A stretch of DNA of 64,000 nt. It comes from Narthecium ossifragum. Lineage: Eukaryota > Streptophyta > Magnoliopsida > Dioscoreales > Nartheciaceae. Positions within the stretch are counted from its first letter, which is position 1; the number at the start of each line of letters is the position of its first letter. The position numbers and the translations under genes are program-made. Where the stretch lies: NCBI GenBank assembly GCA_963920575.1, contig OY986972.1, positions 3,923,115 through 3,987,114 on the forward strand, written 5' to 3'. Positions 10,861-22,246 of the stretch are shown here, piece after piece. Under the pieces are notes generated by a model. It searched no databases and had not been told where the DNA came from. It worked only from the letters and a program-made list of their open reading frames with translations.

Positions 10861-11160
10861 AGACTCCATCTTCGCGGTTTAGATGGTTGAGAGCAGAGCT
10901 CCATTATTGGAGATGTGCAGAGCCGTGGTACAGGACATCTGGTGAGAGTCACGCCACCTCAGTCAGTTTCACATTCGGTATATTTCGAGGGAGGATAACT
11001 GTCACGCTGATTGGGTAGCACGGCATGCCGGCTCGCTCCACTCTGTTTTTGATGGCATTGAGGAGTCTAGGGGGTATGTCCCTAATACTCCAGGTTTCTA
11101 CTGATGTAAGCCCCTCTTTGGGCCTTTAGCCTTCGGGCTCAACTAATAAAAAAAAAAAAA
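10861..11160 (+). mobile_element. 5'-truncated L1-type LINE 3' end with poly(A)
   Basis: With one frameshift the body encodes the end of a plant LINE RNase H region: CHADWVARHAGSLHSVFDG, then IEESRGYVPNTPGFY and a stop. A short 3' UTR (GCCTTTAGCCTTCGGGCTC) and a poly(A) run end at 11160. The upstream reverse transcriptase is missing, as usual for truncated LINE insertions. Confidence 0.75.
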
Positions 11161-11360
11161 CTCTCCAATCAAAGATACCATTCATATTAAAGGATACTTT
11201 AATGCATACATTGTCGATGTGGTGTTTGTGAAGCCTGATTGTCTCATATCATATTACCTGTTCGACTGGAGATTTATTATGGGATGAACCACGTAAAATC
11301 CTTGTTCTTGTGTTTTACTTGTTTGTGCATCTAAATCTCTATCTTTTTTTTTTTTTGGTC
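11161..11360 (+). repeat. Right ~190-bp direct repeat flanking the LINE fragment
   Basis: Starts immediately after the LINE poly(A) with CTCTCCAATCAAAGATACCA and ends with a longer T run (about 14 T) before GGTC. It is the partner of 10669-10860. Confidence 0.85.
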
Positions 11361-12480
11361 CACTTGGTCCTCACATATATACAAGTACAAGTAGGACAAA
11401 GATATTGCATAATTGAAGTGGTCCACAGACAAGTGGATTTGGCATTGCATGGCAAAGGCAATATGACCCACCTATAACAATAATACAAACACCATAGAAC
11501 AAAGAAAGCTGATGGCAACCCTAACAACCCTTAAAAAGGCTGTTCCTTTTACGAAAGTTACAATTTCTGCTTCAAAATTTGCTAAAGAACATAATGCTAA
11601 CTTTATCGTATTTCATCCCCCTAAAGATGGTTGAGACTAGAAGTCATTGGTGAGCAGTCGAACCAATGTGATTTTAACGATGGATCTATCATGACAGGTT
11701 TAAATACTCAACTATCAAAACAGAGGTTGAACCTTTGTCGAATTTAAATCGAATGTGATTATCTTTTGACATGTCAAATAGTACAATGGCTCATTTAAAT
11801 TTCATAAATTCTAAACATAGACTATGAAGGCCTATCTCTAACTAGACTTATCAAGTGAGAATCTCCACTCATAAGTTCATAATAACAAACAAAATAATAA
11901 TAAAATCCTATGGCCCCTAAGATCTTATATTCACTGCCTAGACTTTATGGAGTTCACCTTGACACTAATTTCATCAATTAAAAATGCCTCTCAACATGAT
12001 TTCCTGAGCGATTATAGTAAACGAGTAACAATTTGATTTGTCGCATAAGGTGAAGCTTGAGCCAACCAAGCATCATAACGCATTGTACGTAGAATAGTAT
12101 CACACGATGTTGTTGCATCAAGACACGACGGTATGCAGTACGCGAGTAATTAACTCAGTCAAGAGAAAGAGGATAAAACGAAGATGATGATGATCAAGAG
12201 AGGTGTCTGATGAATAGTGTGACAAAGCCACTTGAGACGATGAGTGGAGGAGGAGGTGGTGGTGGCGGTGGTGGTGGTGCAGTTGAGTATGTGGAAACGT
12301 ACCGTGTGGAAGTAGAAGACGAGGTGAGGTGAGGTAAGGCTATGAAGTGGGTAGGGTCCACTTACACTCACCGCAGGTACCACCATCACAATTCACACCA
12401 GGATAACAATGATGCCCACGCTTCCTTTGCGTACGAGTAACAGACGCCAGAAAGCAGCCGATCCAAGGTCCCGTCACCGC
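11361..12480. other. Intergenic upstream of MIR396
   Basis: No coding signal recognised. A GGAGGAGGAGGTGGTGGTGG microsatellite lies at about 12245-12280. The last few hundred bases may hold the MIR396 promoter, but no convincing TATA box was identified. Confidence 0.45.
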
Positions 12481-12632
12481 CCCCTCCCCTTACTCCTCTC
12501 CCTCTGTCTCTTCTTCTTCTTCTTGTTCTTCTTCTTCCTCCTCCTCCGCCTCTCTCTCTTCTCTCTCTATAATGGCTCTTCTTGTTTTCTGTCTTCTATG
12601 TTGTAGAACTCTCTCTCTCTCTCTCTCTCTTT
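12481..12632. repeat. CTT/CT microsatellites in the likely MIR396 primary transcript leader
   Basis: (CTT)n at about 12508-12540 and (CT)n at 12611-12632. The phrase ATGGCTCTTCTT follows a CT run twice, suggesting a small duplication. Such CT-rich leaders are common in plant primary microRNA transcripts. Confidence 0.65.
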
Positions 12633-12755
12633 CATGGCTCTTCTTCCTTCATATCATCTGATCTATGTATATGGAGAGACAGAGAGTAGTCTACGTTCTC
12701 TCGCTTCTACATCTGTGGAGAATTCATGTGACGTCAATCCAAGCTCTACATCCAT

Positions 12756-12776
12756 TTCCACAGCTTTCTTGAACTT
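12756..12776 (+). ncRNA. MIR396: Mature miR396 (5p)
   Basis: Matches the conserved plant miR396 sequence at all 21 positions as I remember it, with a 5' U as expected for AGO1 loading. Confidence 0.92.
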
Positions 12777-12828
12777 TCAAGACTGCCCGGAGGGCGTATG
12801 GACGCACCCGGGGTACGATCCGAAGAGA

Positions 12829-12849
12829 GTTCAGGAATGCTGTGGGAAT
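12829..12849 (+). ncRNA. MIR396: miR396 star strand (3p)
   Basis: Placed opposite the mature strand with the standard 2-base 3' overhang. The miR396-3p family consensus (GTTCAAGAAAGC, then TGTGGGAAA) is visible with three changes. Confidence 0.8.
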
Positions 12850-12891
12850 GCATGGAGGGGTTGGCAGAGTTTAATTAAGCAGGGAGGTTAG

Positions 12892-13539
12892 ACAATATCC
12901 TGTCAATAAGGTTTGTTGTGCCCAATTTTTGCCGCAATTACAAGTATTTCTTTTGTCCATCTCCACCTCTTTCATGTTGCATATCTTAATTTAGCAGTTT
13001 AATTTGTAGAGAATATATGTGCATGCACTAATCTTGTAACATGCAGTAGTTAGTAATCGTCTTCCTAAGCTCGGATAAAAGGCTTAATTAATTTAAATAA
13101 AAAAAAATTACCTCGCTGTTTGAGGAAATAGTAAATAATTCTGGACATGCATCAATTATATCTAATGTGCATTCGTGAGATCAGCTACATTTGCATCTTT
13201 TATAGTCCTATAAAAGGCATATAGATCTCATTGCGACAGCAAGAGTATATGTGAAAAAGATATGTAGTTCCAAACAAATGATGCCAATTAGTGGTACTAT
13301 ATTGCATTCTTAGTCACCAAACATTAAGTTATGCATATAGCTTTTAGTTCATTATTCTTATTGATATGGCATATCCTTAAATCTACGATGTACAAAGTGA
13401 GACCTGATTTGCAAATGTTTTCTTACCACCCACAATGCTAATTGCTAAGGTTGGAACATAACATAGCGATATGAATGAGTTACGGCAGCATTTCTCCGAT
13501 GGTAGAGACTCACAGTTTCTCCTGTTCTCTTTAGATTAA
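12892..13539. other. Intergenic, no gene recognised
   Basis: AT-rich spacer between MIR396 and the next LINE remnant. Nothing coding or repetitive stands out. Confidence 0.5.
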
Positions 13540-14690
13540 TCTATGGCATCTCCCAACAAGCTCTCGTGTGTGTTTTTTTGTTTGGAAGCTTCTTCACGAG
13601 CGGTTGCCAACCCGGGATGCACTATGACATTTTGGTTACATATCCGATGATAGATGGCCTTTATGTGGCTTGGTTCGAGAGTTTATCTTCCATCTATTTT
13701 TCTCTTGCTCTTTTGCTAGAACCCTTTGGAGTCTTCTCTTGCTCCAGGTCTTTTTTAATTTCTTTTGAAGGCTTAATTTACCTGTTGGAGCAGTCTGCTT
13801 CTTAAGAAGAGTCATTTATTAAAATCAACAGCTTATTTTGGCTTGTGGGTCATATGGGGTGCCCGAAATGATGCTGTTTTCAAAGAAGAAAACGTGGAGG
13901 TTCAGGTACTGTTCTTACGGGTTCAATGATTGGTTAGAGAATATGACAGCAGTTATCTGGCTTCTGACTTTAAAGAGATTGTTGCTAATCATCGCCAATA
14001 TATATGTATTGCTCATTCATTTGGCTCTTGTAGGGTTGCTAATCAATCTGCAGGCTTGGAGTCTTACTTAAGCGTGAAGATGGATCGATTTGGGCTGCTG
14101 TGTCAGAATATATTGAAGACTAACTCAAGTATGGAAGCTAATCTTAAGGGAATTAAGCGAGCTATCCAGGTTGCGGGAGAGCTTGGCAGTGGAAAATGTA
14201 TAGTGGAGTCAGACAGCTCCTTTTTTATCAGTTGTATTAATGGCTGGTTCTCATGGCCAGTAGAATTTTATGGGCTTTTGAGAGATATTTGTAGCCTCTC
14301 AGCGCATCTCACGATTTCAATATTTAGATCTGTGTATCAAGATCTAAATATTGAAAAACAGACGGATTTTGCTACAAGTCGCCGCTGGTCACGCTTGTGG
14401 GTCTTTGCACCTGGATCTGAGACAACATGGGATTGACCTCTTAATTTCTGAGATTTTGGTTTGTGCTTTTGATGATATAATTTTGTTTATGTTCCTTCTA
14501 GTTTTGGTACTCTTATGCCTATTGATGTAAGGTTTGGTTGAAGTTTCTTTTTGGATGGTATAGAGTTTTGTTTGTGAACTTTTTTGAAGTAAGGTTGTAA
14601 GCTTGTAACAGACTAGTTATTCTGATCTTCTATAATCTCATACAAGCCTCCGGGCTGAATTGCTCAAAAAATAATAATAAACTTTCCAAT
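13540..14690 (+). mobile_element. LINE (L1-type) 3' remnant: zf-RVT and RNase H pieces
   Basis: With frameshifts the sequence reads WKLLHERLPTRDAL, ..CGL..ES..HLFFSCSFARTLW (the zf-RVT zinc-binding region of plant LINE ORF2), then WGARNDAVFKEEN. An RNase H part follows: SSMEANLKGIKRAIQVAGEL, GKCIVESDSSFFISCI. A 3' UTR follows and ends in an A-rich tail (AAAAAATAATAATAAAC) near 14690. Several frameshifts and stops make it dead. It is a different copy from the one at 10861. Confidence 0.75.
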
Positions 14691-16032
14691 ATTCAGTGAG
14701 CCTTCTCAAAAATTTGTTTACTTTGTTACAATATTTATATACGAGGAGAGTATTAATAAAGAGACCAATTGATACTTGCTAGATATGATTTTGCTCAGAG
14801 ATTATTTGTCACACCTTTAGATATGATCTATCTCACATGCTTCATTCAGATCTCTAATCAACCAAACTGAATGCTACAGTGCTTGGAAACAGACTCATGC
14901 TTACCTTGATCTGGCAAAAAATGATCTTCTAGGCTGATCTCAAGCGCAAATCTTTTCTGTAGAAAGACTATAAATCACTTTCCCTGTACATCAATCCACA
15001 TTAGTTACTGAGACTGATAACTTCTGACAGCTCTGATGTCAAATTACTATGTTAAATCAAGAAAGATAACCATGCAGAGCCATCCTCAGACCGAAGATGG
15101 CCAGCTACTGGAGGTTCAACATTGTCTGCAAACGATGAACGAAATATGCAGTGTGATTGATCAGTACTAATTTTTTAAATAGCATGTACATTGAAAACCA
15201 CTGCTTCAATGAATTAAGTAACACATTTGCATTTGTCATATGCTACCTGGCAAACAAGGATATATGTGACAATGGCAACTTATAGCTCTGACAAAGCTCA
15301 TAAAAAGAAACAAACTTGTGCATCACAACAAAAGAACTACTAGTATTACAATTGCGACTGAAATTATTGCAGGAACAGCTTGGCTTCCTTTTACGATTAC
15401 TGCTTTTCTGGTTCGATCCTGCATGAGAATGTAGCAAAACCTCTGCCAGCAAGAACAACCCCATATCTAGAGCATGTACACAATAAACTTTTTGTTGACA
15501 GAATTCAGAAGGCAGGTCAAACCATGCACAAGGCATGCTTGTGGGGGAAGCTTAATCAGCTATGATCACGAATTCTAATCCAAGCCTTTGAATCCACCGT
15601 TCCAGTCTCAGTTGGAAGGCCTTCTTGAAGCAGAATGCCCCAATATAGAGCAATAAATAAAGATTTAGCAACGATACATTGTCAGAATATTCAAGGCATC
15701 TTCCCAGTTCCCAGAAATGGTCTGTGTTTGCAAAGTACAGATGATACTCAGCAGTGCTCATAGAAAATCTTTAAAAGCCTCTTCCTTTCATTTAAACTGC
15801 AAATAATTTGATCATGCTAGAAATACAAGATGTTGATCATTGGCAAATATTCCATTTGGTTCCTGACTAAGATGTTATCAATATCAAACTGACAAACGAT
15901 CTAAGAGGTAAGTAAAGCTCATCCCAATATCTCAGAAATGCTTGTCCATCTCATTTTGTTAGTGTTGGCAGATTGTGATGTCTATCCCTACATAAAAAAG
16001 CAAGATACAACAACAAATGCAATGAGCCAAAA
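14691..16032. other. Region downstream of SPCS3, possible 3' UTR near 16 kb
   Basis: No conserved coding segment on either strand. Sequence just left of 16033 should hold the SPCS3 3' UTR (minus strand), but I could not place a poly(A) signal with confidence. Confidence 0.5.
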
Positions 16033-19000
16033 TCACCGGTACTCGTCCGGAAGGCGATATCCAGTCATAACTATTTTATCCGCGAACATCTTGCCAGTCT
16101 TGGGCATGACATGCCAGTGTAAACTCAAGTTGAAATCTTTTCCCTGGAGGTTGCTTCCCTACAGAGACAAGGTTATATTTGTTTCAGAAATAAATTAAGT
16201 CAAGCCAAGCAAGACAAGTAACCAACATGACATGGTATTCACACTTTAGTGAAGGCTAAGCTTAACCACAAGAACAAGAATGTTATAAAAAGAGAAAAAT
16301 CCTGTGAATCTAAAACCAAATGGCCTATTCTACTTGACAAACGAAGTCAACTAGTAGAAGATGTGGTGGATATTTCGATTTGGAAGAACAAACGACCATT
16401 TAGATTAATAAAGGCTGACTATAATCCATGAGAAAAGGAAGCCTATAGTTTAACTATATCAACTCATTGGGTTTGATCACAAAATTCTGAGAACCTACTA
16501 CACATTCCAGATGAATGATAGCAGACATGTAAGCAATACACAGACTAGATGTCACTGCAACTGGCGAGGTCTGCTCGCAGCCAAGCTCATTGTTCATTTT
16601 GGTCACGGACCAGGGACTGTCCAGCTACATGGGCCCCGGGTTTTGGTAGCATGTAACTGGGTTGTTTGACTTTGATTTACACCAGCCGATGGCTCATTTT
16701 GTCAAAAAAAAAAAGATGTCACTGCAACAAGAAAGCCAAACTGAAGAATCTCAAGAAACAGAGGAAATGAACAGGAAGTCAGATGAAGTAGCTTGCCTGA
16801 TCAACAAATCGGTATTTGTTTGTGGTATGAATCCAGAACTTAGCATGCTCTTTAGATGGGAGGATACCATCCCAGAGAGAAACCTGCCAGGGGCAAATTA
16901 CAAATCTTGAAATTAGGTTTTAAACAAAATGGGAAGACTAAAAGCGGGTAAGCAGTGAGCCAAACGCTAATCCTTTGCAACATTTAAGGGTTGACATTTG
17001 ACCTCAAATACATGCTGGTATTTCTGTAGTTTCTATTTTCTGATATAGAAAACAAGGTCAAGCAGACTCCATCAAGATTCAACAGTGCTCATTGTGCTAA
17101 TCTAAAACAAGCTTATTTAGGTCATCTTTTATTTTGTCGAAAAATCTATATATTTAAACTGAAGTCCTGAACAACTTTGTCCAATCAAATTACCTGGTTC
17201 AAGGCATTTTGTGGTGTCTCATATTCCGCAGCTACAAAGACAAAGACCTGCAATATGACATAGAAACAGAAGGAATAGAGTTATCAATGTATATCAAGCA
17301 TCATTAAGCCACAAGTCGAAGAAGAGGATGTGGTCCAGCAACATGAGCAATCATAAAAATTACATGTCAACAAATTCAAACATCTCAAAACTGCTAATGG
17401 AAATAGGACCGCTTTAGTTAAAAGTGTATGATGCAATGACACTGACGTACATTGTTCCAGCAAATATTGACTGACTCTACGTCAACTGACTTTAATAAAT
17501 ACCTTACTGACGTTTAGTCCTTTCATTACCCAGAACAAAGCAATTGATCAACAAAATAAGTATGGTAGTATAAGAAGATGCTTTTCTCCATAGACCAGCA
17601 TAGCATTTCGAACAACTTTTGTTATGTCCCTCACAAACTCTCCTACATCGCAACAAATTCGAGCTCTTCTCCTTAATCAGACTTTAGCCATTTGGACATA
17701 TTCAACAGTTTACCCTCTAGTACACCATTATTAAAATTAAAATTATTTTCAATAGAAATTCAACAATTACTCTACTAATCTATAACAAGTACACCTTTGA
17801 AAAAAGCCTATTAAAAAGTTTTAGTACAAATAATACATAAACCACCCACACGAATACTATTGGTAATTCAGACTATAAATCAGGTAATGCTTCAACAAAC
17901 AATATCATAACCAACACCTCGAAAAATTGCAACTTCAGGAAATAAAAATAAGGATGCAACAGATTTATCTGAGTTAAGAGTAGGACCTGCTTTGTATTCC
18001 AAGTAAACAAAGATTGCAGGTCTGCTGATATATTGAAAGTCAAGCTGACCTAGTAACACAAAAGGAAACATATAAAGTTAATGCAAGCGCCAAGCTCTAT
18101 ATATTAAAATACAGTCTAGTGTCTCATTAGGTACTGAAACTACAGCATAACAAGTATACATGTAATCAAGAATCCATGGCAGGGTTCTTAATTACACAAT
18201 TGATAAGAAGAAATGAATAGTCCAAAATAGCACACTTCAGTGTAACGTTCCAGCTCAGACCTGCCAAGGTGGAGAATTGGGGCTCAATTCTCATGGACAC
18301 AATCAAGGATTGTCACAGTAGCTATTAGTGTTCGTATCATGGTTTTGGACTCTGTCTTCTGTTTAAGATCAGTTTCACTTCACTTCGCCAACAACAACCC
18401 AAAACATCAACTGATTGACTAATATAGAGATACACAATTTGATTTCTATACAGAGTCAGATCATGCACTGTATTCGACTCCATTAACTTAAAAGCTAACA
18501 CCTCATCCATTAAATGTCCTACCACCACGAAAACCGTATGGACTATAGAATTTGTCGATTCGTTGAATTCACTCACTTCAATTAAGGACATATGAACTTC
18601 GAGTAACCAAGGAAACACATGGTTATCTATAGCCAAAATGAGGAATGATGCTAGTTTCTTGTGTGAAATAAGCTCAAATGAAGAAAAAGACAATGGCATA
18701 TGATATGTGTGTGAAACAGTATGAGAGATTTGTGAGACAACTACCTGATTCACTACATTTGCACTTACAACATTTCGTTTGACCATTGGAAAGCAGTTAG
18801 AAGGCAGCCAAATGATAATAGAACTAAACATTATCATGTACAACCTCGACAATGGTTAGAACTAAGAAAAAAAAGAATTACCTCATCATTCCCATGAGGT
18901 TGCTTTTGGAACCAATTAATATTAAGAACCTGCAAAACAAGTAGGAAAATGCAAAACATCAAAATAGTAATTAAATATCTTCAATATCAATACCAACTTA

Positions 19001-20150
19001 AAGTGGATCAGTTTACAAAAGATCTAATAATATTTCTAGGAAAACCATCCAAATCATATTATTCTTTGAGGCATCCAAGAGGAATTGTCATTGAATTGCA
19101 ACTTAGTCAAGGAGTTCTTGCTCATATAATTAGGGTAAAATCACATGACAAATCCACATTCAATATCTTCTAAGAACTCTTCGATAAAAAGAGAAGAACA
19201 TCCATAAAATTGTGACAGGTGGAATCAAAGACTTCCTTCAAAACAAAAGCTAGAATAATGACAAGCAAAGGCTGAGCTCACAAACAAGTTCGATTCATGC
19301 AAAGTTCCTTTAGAAGTTTTCCTCGAAACATGAATTAGACATTAGATGCAAGTTTTTCCTAAGGGCCCATTTCCATGCCTTAAATGAAAGAAATTCCACG
19401 GCAAACATCAATTCAGAAAGATTTCCTTTAGAAGCTTTCCTCGAAAACATGAACTAGACGTTCAAATGCAATTTTCACCAAAGAACCAATCCATACCCTA
19501 CAAGCACGGCACACAGCAATTCAAAATGATTGCTAAACATCACAGCATATGGAGCAAAAAATGTATAAATAAAGACAAGCAAAATATGCATCCTCAAAAT
19601 TCCAAGCCTCCCATAGCTTAAATTGGCATTGGCAAGCATTTGCCCAGACCACAGAACTGGTCTTTTACTTGCTTTCACGAGCAAGCTTCTTCCTCATTTC
19701 TGGTTCTAATTTCCATGCAAGCAACGCAACTTCAACCTTAGTCAGCAAGCATCACTTCTATGCAATCAAATACTCATCTGCAAATTCCACCAAGTGAGAG
19801 GACCAGTGAAACTCCCACTTTTGGAAAAACCGGAAAAGAATTTCTTTTGATCTTCGAGTAACCATCTCACGAGAAAATACCGCACTAAAATCATCACGAA
19901 AAGCAACAGGGACACGACACATCTCAAACAAAACCCAGTCCACTGAATCGCATCTAAAAACCTCAACTTTTGTGTGTTTTCCTACTTTTCTAGCATTGGA
20001 TCCATAGAGATGAAGACATCATACCTTGATCTCGGCGGCGGGTGTGGGGGAGTTGAAGTTATCGGAGATGGAGGCCATGGAGCACATCACCGCCAGTATC
20101 GTCACCGCAAATGTCACCAGCGCGTTCGCGCGGTACCCAAAGGAGTGCAT
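16033..20150 (-). CDS. SPCS3: Signal peptidase complex subunit 3 (SPCS3/SPC22-like), six exons, complete
   Basis: Non-catalytic subunit of the ER signal peptidase complex; it stabilises the enzyme and is a type II membrane protein with a lumenal domain. Exons (minus): 20025-20150, 18882-18929, 17987-18049, 17194-17247, 16797-16883, 16033-16158. All joins are phase 0 and give 167 residues, the family's usual length. Exon 1 starts [20 protein letters not shown], whose hydrophobic stretch (about 11-27) is the single transmembrane segment. Later parts: [88 protein letters not shown]; the end is GYRLPDEYR. All match SPCS3 from memory. Intron 5 starts with GC (CAG|GCAAG) instead of GT and holds a short retroelement insertion (16562-16713). 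Every exon is intact. Confidence 0.95.
16562..16713 (+). mobile_element. Short poly(A) retroelement insertion with 15-bp target duplication (SPCS3 intron 5)
   Basis: About 150 bases ending in a run of 11 A, bounded by perfect 15-bp direct repeats AGATGTCACTGCAAC (16547-16561 and 16714-16728). This is a target-primed reverse transcription signature. The body (TGGCGAGGTCTGCTCGCAGC at its start, GGCTCATTTTGTC before the A run) resembles a heavily 5'-truncated LINE end; a SINE is the alternative. It is antisense to the host gene. Confidence 0.85.
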
Positions 20151-20395
20151 CTCCGCCGCACGATGCACTCCCTCGCGATCTCCCGATGGCGGGTGCCGAT
20201 CTGGGTTGTCCACTCGGCGTCGCCGGAAGAAGAAGGATCGGCAGCAGCGGGAGAGAGCTGCTTCAATTTCTATTGAGCTCTCTTGGTCGGAAGAGTGACG
20301 GGGATGTAAGACGTGGCCGAGGATGCGTGGCGAACAGCTATTGGAGTTTACACGCAGGAATAAAGTTTTGTACGTGGCCGAGTAGCATCTCTAAC
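20151..20395 (-). promoter_or_regulatory. SPCS3 5' UTR and proximal upstream region
   Basis: GC-rich leader upstream of the SPCS3 start. No TATA box was clear. Open frames here on the plus strand are antisense shadows. Confidence 0.35.
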
Positions 20396-20525
20396 GCAAG
20401 CTACAGATTCGATCATTCGATCATTGATATGATCAGTGTATTATTCCACCGATAGATTATATCAATTAATCGATACCTTATTATCGATTCAATGTAATAT
20501 ACATGTTCTGATCATGTATATAAAT
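20396..20525. repeat. Palindrome-rich ATCGAT repeat, decayed copy of the CGGTAG/CTACCG family
   Basis: Contains GATCATTCGATCATTGATAT, CACCGATAGATTATATC and TATCGATTCAATGTAAT. The last phrase is also found at 38733-38750, so this is an older member of the family at 38570, 60060 and 61340. Confidence 0.45.
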
Positions 20526-20950
20526 CAACGCGGGAGAAAATATTAGGACATATTTGATTGCCAAAAATGGGAAGAGAAAATGGATTTTATGTGGATTATA
20601 TTTTTTTTATAAAATCAGCTGATATTACACAAAAACTCATGCACCGCTCCATCACCAAGCAAATAGCATAAAGTGTCATTCCGTATAAAATCATAACCTT
20701 CACTCTAGCACCAATCAACCCGTAAAAAATGACATGCCACTCCATACCACAGGAGTTTACACTCCACTCCGGCCACCCCTTAGCAACCAAACATATCTAA
20801 AGTAATTAAGAATAAGCCAACTCTAATCGTTCAAACTAAAACTTGAGCTAAATTATTGGGGTCAACTTTATATTAATCTACCCTAACACGTCCCTTATGT
20901 TTAGGCTCGAATTAACATGAGGCGATCAATATGTAAACATTTAACTAAAA
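20526..20950. other. Intergenic, AT-rich
   Basis: No coding or repeat signal recognised, apart from the boundary with the retrotransposon at about 20955. Confidence 0.5.
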
Positions 20951-20954
20951 GAGC

Positions 20955-22246
20955 ATCAGGGGTCCGCTCTGAGGACTAGCACCGCCTACCACCCACAAAC
21001 GGATGGACAGACGGAGGTCCTGAATCGTTGCTTGGAGACATACCTCCGCTGTTTCGTTGGGCTATGTCCCAAGTCCTGGGTCCGATGGCTGCCTTGGGCA
21101 GAATTATGGTACAACACCTCCTTCCAATCCGCAACGCAGATGACACCGTTCGAAGCTGTCTATGGGCGTCCGCCACCCTCCATTCATCGCTACGAGCCGT
21201 CCTCGTCTGCTGTTGCATTGGTTGATCAAGAGCTGCGCTCGCTCGATGAGGTCCTGCGCCTCCTTCGTGATAACCTCGTGTTGGTCCGAAACAGGATGAA
21301 GGTTCAGGCGGACAAACATCGGCGTGACATTACGTTCGATGTCGGCGATTGGGTGTTCCTCAAGTTACAGCCATACCGGCAGACCTCGCTCCAGGTTCGC
21401 GCTCATCAGAAGCTCACCCCTCGCTTCTATGGTCCTTTCCAGGTTTTGGAACGAGTCGGCGTGGTCGCCTACCGGTTGGATTTGCCTTTCTCTTCCAAAA
21501 TCCACCCGGTGGTTCATGTGTCTCAATTAAAGCGTCAGTTGGGCGACGGGGGGGCGTGCTATTCCTCACTTACCAGACTGCACTGACGATGGCGTCCTGC
21601 TCATCGAACCCAGCTTCCTCACGGATTTTCGTTGGGTTAAACGTCACGGGCGGTTTTCCCAGGAGACTCTCGTTCAGTGGACTGGGCTGCTACCAGAGGA
21701 CGTGACTTGGGTGGACCTTGTTCAATTACAAGTTTACAACAGCAGTTTCCCCACCTGAACCTTGAGGACAAGGTTCATCTTGAAGAGGGTGGGAATGTTA
21801 GGACACCGGAACCACCATACCAGCAGCCAAGGGAGATCCGGACCTGCCATAGGAGGGAACGACTACAGCTGGAAGAAGGAGATTCTGAGATCAATTTCAC
21901 AGCTGCCTTCACAGCTGCCAACAAAGATTCCAACCATCCAACGGAAGGAGATTAGCAATAATCTATCTATCAGAGATTACTGCTGCTGGAGGGAATAATC
22001 AGTTAAGGAATGCCTTAGCCGGGTTTGTTATTTAGTTGCCAAATATAATCTTCAATCAACAACCCTTGATTGAGGAAGTAATCTATATAATTCGAAGATG
22101 TAGAAGTTACAGGGTATGAAATATATACACATCTTCTCTGTCTCTCGTTCTTCTTGCTTCTCTCTGCTTCCTCTTTCCCTGGTTTCCCTCTACCTCCACG
22201 CACATCTGGGTTTGATAGGCTCTGTAGATAAGCAGACTCTATCACA
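20955..22246 (+). mobile_element. 5'-truncated Ty3/gypsy chromovirus: integrase end, chromodomain and 3' LTR
   Basis: Starts inside the integrase core (LRTSTAYHPQTDGQTEVLNR, then WVRWLPWAELWYNTSFQSAT and MTPFEAVYGRPPP). It continues through VGDWVFLKLQPYRQTSL and KIHPVVHVSQLK. A one-base frameshift near a G7 run (about 21548) separates this from the chromodomain-like tail FRWVKRHGRFSQETLVQWTG, ..LPEDVTWVD. A purine tract (GAAGAGGGTGGGAA) precedes the LTR, which starts TGTTAGGACACC at 21796 and ends near 22246 at CA. The 5' LTR, gag, protease and RT are absent. Chromovirus (Reina/Tekay-like) is my best placement. Confidence 0.85.
21796..22246 (+). repeat. 3' LTR of the gypsy fragment
   Basis: About 450 bases, TG...CA, directly after a polypurine tract. 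A possible TATA (TCTATATAATTC) lies near 22080. Confidence 0.7.

Larger units (their letters stand above)
12738..12876 (+). ncRNA. MIR396: MIR396 precursor hairpin
   Basis: The 5' arm holds the mature miR396 (12756-12776; first 19 bases TTCCACAGCTTTCTTGAAC, then TT). The 3' arm holds the star strand (12829-12849; begins GTTCAGGAATGC and ends GTGGGAAT). The arms pair over the full 21 bases with one mismatch (position 10) and a few G-U pairs, and give 2-base 3' overhangs. Pairing continues outwards (TCCAT against ATGGA) and less regularly to about 12738 and 12876. The loop is about 50 bases. miR396 represses GROWTH-REGULATING FACTOR transcription factors and so limits leaf and meristem growth. 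The GAACTT ending is the isoform usually called b or c. An 85-codon open frame over the hairpin (12634-12891) is incidental. Confidence 0.92.

Noticed and set aside
12634..12891. 85-codon open frame
   Set aside because: It covers the MIR396 hairpin; the conserved part is the microRNA, not the protein.
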